NCBI RefSeq assembly: GCF_015074785.1
Contig: NZ_CP042464.1
Span: 2,229,001-2,293,000, forward strand
Length of the DNA stretch: 64,000 nucleotides
From: Segatella copri
GTDB lineage: Bacteria > Bacteroidota > Bacteroidia > Bacteroidales > Bacteroidaceae
Direction of reading: 5' to 3'
Shown here: in pieces, positions 61,999 through 64,000 of the stretch
Position numbering within the stretch: position 1 is the first letter of the stretch
How the letters are laid out: every line of letters begins with the position of its first letter
The notes under the pieces: generated by a model
The model's input: only the letters and a program-made list of their open reading frames with translations
Told to the model about the DNA's origin: nothing
Database searches by the model: none
Program-made: the position numbers and the translations under genes

Positions 61999-62397
61999 AT
62001 GGAACATCAGATAAAAAATGCAAAATATGAAGGCTACCTCTGGCAAAGCGACCAGAGCAAGCCAAGAATCATAGGAGAAGGAGAACCTCTTTCTCTTACC
62101 CTTACAGACGGCGAGAATCCTTTCGTCGTAGAGGGACTGCTGTGGAACCCGGAAGAAAAAACTTCTATCCAGATCCGTTATGTGGACGGAAATTACTTCG
62201 TAACAACATACGAGGTAAAGCAGGAAGAACTGGATGGCTCTGCCACCACAACTCCAATTACCTACCTGCCACACCGTCTTCCAGGCGTGAAGGCACTAAA
62301 GTTCCTGCGCCAGTGGGAAGAGGTGAAGGATGAGCTTTGTGAAAACATGCCTACCCTTCAGCTCAAGGCAAACATATTCGTTGGATTTGAAAAATAA
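61999..62397 (+). CDS. Small type III CRISPR protein, TIGR04423-like
   Basis: This 132-residue protein starts EHQIKNAKYEGYLWQSDQSKPRII, which resembles TIGR04423, a Bacteroidota-specific type III-associated family (remembered, not searched). It is a small beta-rich protein, with no nuclease motif. It may act as the small-subunit equivalent or as an accessory, comparable to Csx19 in III-D. It starts 2 bases after the fused Cas7 gene. Confidence 0.65.
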   Translation: MEHQIKNAKYEGYLWQSDQSKPRIIGEGEPLSLTLTDGENPFVVEGLLWNPEEKTSIQIRYVDGNYFVTTYEVKQEELDGSATTTPITYLPHRLPGVKALKFLRQWEEVKDELCENMPTLQLKANIFVGFEK

Positions 62398-62412
62398 TGG
62401 AGGAACTGCAAA

Positions 62413-64000
62413 ATGAAAATTACAGCACCCTATAATTTCGTGCCACTCAATGAAAAGGTGTTCTACCCTTCCTGGAGTGAGCAGGTAACTCAAGACTTGC
62501 CATTCTCAGACTCAGAGGATGGAGTGATCGAGGTGAAAATCAAGAACGTATCTCCTCTCTTCACACGCGACGGTGCACTGAATGAGCACTCTGCTCATAT
62601 CATGGGTAAGGACGGAAAACGCCACTACTTCATCCCAGGCACCACCATCAAGGGAACATTGCGTGAAATCATTGAAATCATGTCCTTTGGCAAGATGCAG
62701 GAGGACAAGGACTTCCAGAACAGATGGTTTGGTTATCGTGATGTGGCCAACAGAATGAATAAGGCTAAAAGCGCCGAATACCTCAATAAGGTAAATAATG
62801 CCATACCAGGCTGGCTCTCAAAGGAAGGTGAAAGGTATTTCTTCACCCCATGCGATGGACAACTGGAAAAGATCAATAGCATAGAAGTAGGCTTGAATTT
62901 CCCAGGATATAAACCAAATGGCTCTGTCTGGGAAACCAATGTTTCAGTAGGCTCGGATTCCAACCATTATCCTACCTATCCTGAGAGAGAAAAAGATGGA
63001 ATAAGCTACCGAATCGTCTGCACAGGACTCATGCAAGGCAAGAAACATGAACTGCTGTTCCCTTCAGACAGAGGTGAGAGCATCCCTTTAAGCGAGGAAA
63101 CCATCAGAGCCTTCAAGAGTATCTATGAAGGAACTCCAGATTTCGCCAAGGAAAAAGAAGGAAAAGGCTGTTTCCTGATGGCTCTTGAAAAGGGTTATGA
63201 AATACCGGTATTCTATCTCAAGATGCAAAATGGTCAGGAGATTCTCGGTATGTCCAGAATGTTCAAACTCCCATTCAGAAACAATGTACGCCAACAGGTA
63301 GAAATCCTGCAAAAGACCGACAAGACCAGACACGACCTGGGAGAAACCCTGTTTGGTTACACTGGTGACGACAACCTGAAGGGAAGAGTGCAAATCAGCC
63401 ATGCCTTCATGGATGGAACAGTAGAGGACTCTGAGCTTATAGAGACAAAGGGTATTCTGGGAACTCCTAAGGCCTCCTACTATCCTCTGTATCTGAAACA
63501 ACAGCATTCACCATACAAGACCTATGATGAAAACGAGGGTATCGCAGGAAGAAAGCTATATAGAATCCATTCTGAGGGAACCACCACCCAGCTTCCACAA
63601 GGAGAAAACAAGAATGTGGGAACAACATTCAAGGCCCTTCCAGCCGGACAAACTTTTACACTCAGAATTTCCTTGCATAATACAAGAGAAGCTGAGATTG
63701 GAGCTATATTGGCAGCCCTGACGTTCAATATGACTCCAGATGTGTTCTTCAACCTGGGTATGGCCAAGGCTTTTGGCTTCGGCAAATGCCACATCGATAA
63801 GGAAGACATCACCCTTCGCGGCTTTAGCCAAGACATGAACTACTATATGCAGCGCTTTGAGGAAATGATGTCGGTGTTCACTTATGAGAACTACCAGCAG
63901 TTGTGGGCCCAAACCGAAAGCATCACCCAACTCGTCAATATCCTCAGTGAACATACAGACGAAGAAGTCAGAATGATGGAGATGAAAGAGTATGGAGACA
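62413..64000 (+). CDS. Large RAMP protein, TIGR03986-like, truncated by window end
   Basis: The frame is open from the ATG at 62413 for 529 codons to the window edge. YFIPGTTIKGTLREIIEIMSFGKM near residue 75 is the RAMP PG-T-xxKG element. The later part (YPLYLKQQHSPYKTYDENEGIAGRKLYR, NLGMAKAFGFGKCHI) carries a second RAMP-type glycine-rich loop. The TIGR03986 family (remembered) are big RAMP proteins of Bacteroidota type III loci. It starts 15 bases after the small protein gene, so it belongs to the cas10 operon. Confidence 0.75.
   Translation, partial: MKITAPYNFVPLNEKVFYPSWSEQVTQDLPFSDSEDGVIEVKIKNVSPLFTRDGALNEHSAHIMGKDGKRHYFIPGTTIKGTLREIIEIMSFGKMQEDKDFQNRWFGYRDVANRMNKAKSAEYLNKVNNAIPGWLSKEGERYFFTPCDGQLEKINSIEVGLNFPGYKPNGSVWETNVSVGSDSNHYPTYPEREKDGISYRIVCTGLMQGKKHELLFPSDRGESIPLSEETIRAFKSIYEGTPDFAKEKEGKGCFLMALEKGYEIPVFYLKMQNGQEILGMSRMFKLPFRNNVRQQVEILQKTDKTRHDLGETLFGYTGDDNLKGRVQISHAFMDGTVEDSELIETKGILGTPKASYYPLYLKQQHSPYKTYDENEGIAGRKLYRIHSEGTTTQLPQGENKNVGTTFKALPAGQTFTLRISLHNTREAEIGAILAALTFNMTPDVFFNLGMAKAFGFGKCHIDKEDITLRGFSQDMNYYMQRFEEMMSVFTYENYQQLWAQTESITQLVNILSEHTDEEVRMMEMKEYGD

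Noticed and set aside
1..64000. tRNA or rRNA genes
   Set aside because: No cloverleaf with a GTTCRA T-loop in context and no rRNA signature was seen in any intergenic gap.

Overview
The window looks like a chromosomal segment of a Bacteroidota gut commensal, most likely Prevotella/Segatella (inference from protein style, not a search). Supporting signs are the Bacteroidota -7 promoter box TAnnTTTG in front of more than fifteen genes, a TonB receptor with a carboxypeptidase-regulatory-like N-terminus, an hmu-type haem operon, DUF4143 ATPases, meso-DAP dehydrogenase, and IS4- and IS1380-type elements. No rRNA, tRNA or CRISPR array was seen.

Layout. 1-3.9 kb: tail of a possible toxin with a DUF2019-like immunity candidate, a 22-bp-period repeat array, ddh, a DUF4143 ATPase with a 33-bp-period repeat array, and a second 22-bp array. 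3.9-22.8 kb is mostly housekeeping: cysteine desulfidase, C1B peptidase, dxs-trkA-trkH, manA, a PARIS-like ATPase/DUF4435 pair, a DMT exporter, lactate permease, an ECF sigma operon, metY and cysK. 22.8-34.6 kb is an accessory island: a deleted ATPase locus that kept its repeats and 3' end, an AbiE toxin-antitoxin pair with a perfect palindromic operator, a eukaryotic-like Ser/Thr kinase flanked by copies of an unrecognised structured RNA, a Sel1/TonB/lipoprotein operon, an intact ATPase with the same 23-bp repeats, and a decayed YafQ-type toxin-antitoxin pair. 34.7-43.6 kb is a complete hmu-like haem operon (HmuS, T, U, V, a calycin-like lipoprotein, HmuR), next to flavodoxin and DUF2023. 45-49 kb: an isolated FtsZ and an AAA/PD-(D/E)XK protein.

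49-64 kb is a type III (III-D-like) CRISPR-Cas locus with two divergent operons. The right-hand operon encodes a small HD-less Cas10 with an intact GGDD motif, a Cas7, a Csx10-like RAMP, a double Cas7 fusion, a TIGR04423-like small protein and a TIGR03986-like RAMP that runs off the end. The left-hand operon encodes Cas6, two CARF-HEPN (TIGR02221/Csx2-like) nucleases, a WYL regulator and an internally deleted ADP-ribosylglycohydrolase. An IS1380 element sits in the divergent promoter region and an IS4-type element splits the left operon. From the families, the effector should bind target RNA and make cyclic oligoadenylate, which would activate the two HEPN RNases.

The most unusual features are the repeated ncRNA motif with covarying helices around the kinase gene, the distinct short-period tandem arrays next to DUF4143 ATPases (including one locus where only the array and the gene end remain), and the remodelled type III locus.
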